DNA of 64,000 nucleotides, taken from NCBI GenBank assembly GCA_936432065.2, contig OW386285.2:183334301-183398300 (forward strand), given 5' to 3'. The first letter of the stretch is position 1. Each line of letters begins with the position of its first letter. The notes under the pieces are model-generated. The model was given only the letters and a program-made list of their open reading frames with translations. It had not been told where the DNA came from and ran no database searches. Source of the DNA: Rutpela maculata. Taxonomy: Eukaryota; Arthropoda; Insecta; Coleoptera; Cerambycidae. Below, piece by piece: positions 62,976-64,000 of this stretch. Both the position numbers and the translations under genes were made by a program.

Positions 62976-63230
62976 TAAAGTAATTGTAATTGGAAAAAGT
63001 AATTGTAATTGGAGAAAGTAATTGTAATTGGAAAAGTAATTGTAATTGGAAAAAGTAATTGTACTTATAGAAGTAATTTGTAATTAGATAGTTCAAATAA
63101 TATAATTACAAATTACAATTCCTTTAACAATTTTCCTGCAAATACAATTCCAAATTACTTTCATAAAAAAAAGTACTTAATTACAATTACAATTACACGA
63201 AAAAAAAGGAATTGTAATTGCTAATTACTT
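62976..63230. repeat. AAGTAATTGTAATTGG tandem and inverted array
   Basis: Five units of ~17 bp (AAGTAATTGTAATTGGAA) at 62976-63065, followed by inverted units (AATTACAATTAC, AATTACTTT) at 63100-63230, so the array can fold back on itself. Frames across it are artefacts. Confidence 0.88.
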
Positions 63231-63320
63231 TTTCACCAGGAATTACCCAGCTCTGGTATTTAAGCATCTTATGTATGTATCTGTGACAGCAAAAGTAATC
63301 ACTCGATAAACACGATAAAT

Positions 63321-64000
63321 ATGTTTTCTGATGTCAGATTCAGTACTTTTGCTCAGAGATCAAGTATCCTTCCTGCGCAGGACAGGCTACGTAAGCAGGA
63401 AGAAGTGCCAGCCACACTTCCACCACGGCAAATAGCTGTTGGGGAACATCCTAGAAGATACGCCGATGTTGACTTAAGGATGAGGGTTAGCCTTAACAGC
63501 AGGGCTACCATAAAGCCACAAGACCTGGCGCGGATGGATGCTGTCATCGATGAGGAATTGCCAGAAGACGCCGACATTTGGCAGATCAACACTGCCGTGT
63601 ACAAAGCTGCTAGCCAACTCGTTCCCCGCGAGACGACAAACAATGCCTCGAGCGGTATCGAAAAGGCTAAGCAGCGTGTACAAAAAATCGAAGGCAAAAT
63701 ACAGTTGGCCAGACAACACGCTTCTCGAATCCAGAGTGTGGTGGAATACGTAACCACTGGCAAGGCATTTACGCCTAAAGTCCGGCGAACAGCAGCCGGA
63801 CTCAGACGCCAACACCACACTCTAAATCTGACAGTGATGCTCACTATTAAGCAGCACTGTTTAGATAGGATTCGAGCGCTTATGGCTATCAAGAAAAAGC
63901 TAAATAGGCGGGTACGAAGTATGGAGCAAAATGCTTTGTTCCGTACGAATCCTTCCCGCCTATTTCAAGAGCCACAGCGTGTTGTCAATAATCCACCAAC
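63321..64000 (+). CDS. Open frame cut by window end; possible LINE polyprotein N-terminus
   Basis: ATG at 63321 opens a frame of at least 226 codons that reaches the window end without a stop; the in-frame stop upstream is at 63261-63263. The region is clearly richer in G+C than all its neighbours and codon use looks protein-like. No domain is certain. The protein is charged and mostly helical in appearance, with a coiled-coil-like stretch (GIEKAKQRVQKIEGKIQLAR) and a C-terminal basic segment (AIKKKLNRRVRSMEQNALF, then TNPSRLFQE). That last pattern resembles the region just ahead of the reverse transcriptase in R2-group or related non-LTR elements, so a retrotransposon polyprotein is my first guess; a host gene is not excluded. 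Short minus-strand frames here are shadows. Confidence 0.6.
   Translation, partial: MFSDVRFSTFAQRSSILPAQDRLRKQEEVPATLPPRQIAVGEHPRRYADVDLRMRVSLNSRATIKPQDLARMDAVIDEELPEDADIWQINTAVYKAASQLVPRETTNNASSGIEKAKQRVQKIEGKIQLARQHASRIQSVVEYVTTGKAFTPKVRRTAAGLRRQHHTLNLTVMLTIKQHCLDRIRALMAIKKKLNRRVRSMEQNALFRTNPSRLFQEPQRVVNNPP

Noticed and set aside
63353..63892. 179-residue minus-strand frame
   Set aside because: Opposite the plus-strand open frame from 63321. The plus frame is longer and stays open to the window edge.

Overview
This is an AT-rich, transposon-saturated stretch of what looks like an arthropod (most likely insect) nuclear genome. I find no convincing host gene. Every recognisable coding region belongs to a mobile element: two related Jockey/I-like non-LTR retrotransposons, two other LINE fragments, an ISL2EU/IS4EU-like DNA transposon with a THAP/DDE transposase and a SWIM+YqaJ partner gene, and a Tc3-like Tc1/mariner transposase. 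The only open frame of uncertain origin runs off the right edge (63321-64000).

Layout. 123-1543 is a decayed LINE reverse transcriptase on the minus strand that abuts a (TA)n tract. From 1544 to 62458 the window is divided by five TA tracts (1544-1665, 12831-12893, 36077-36087, 41416-41513, 62439-62458) into four modules, called M1 to M4. Each module carries at both ends a cluster of its own short word: GGATGCC for M1, GAAGCCC for M2, GGCCTCC for M3, CTGAACC for M4. Each end also has a GTTGCCA-type motif 196-375 bp inside the TA tract, and one end of each module has a hairpin built from the module's own word 50-75 bp from the tract. I do not recognise this architecture; it is the main finding.

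Inside the modules are nested repeats. M1 (1666-12830) holds foldback elements, a TA-flanked long-TIR element, a GC-rich minisatellite and a 2.2-kb palindrome (C1). M2 (12894-36076) holds a second copy of that palindrome (C2) with another element inserted near its apex, both Jockey-like elements, and foldback D1 with a tRNA-like loop. M3 (36088-41415) has no coding sequence and carries long-TIR and short-TIR TA-flanked elements. M4 (41514-62438) holds foldback D2, a long tandem-expanded copy of repeat family A, foldback I, and the ISL2EU-like element (49141-61494), itself interrupted by a 3.4-kb palindromic element (G), a Tc3-like element (F), an R1-like LINE fragment and a hAT-type MITE.

How the genes relate. 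In each Jockey-like element ORF1 (gag-like, zinc knuckles) and ORF2 (endonuclease plus reverse transcriptase) overlap by the same 8 bases, which suggests coupled translation. In the ISL2EU-like element the SWIM-YqaJ gene (plus strand) and the THAP transposase gene (minus strand) converge; both are broken. All similarity statements come from reading the sequence by eye; no database search was run.
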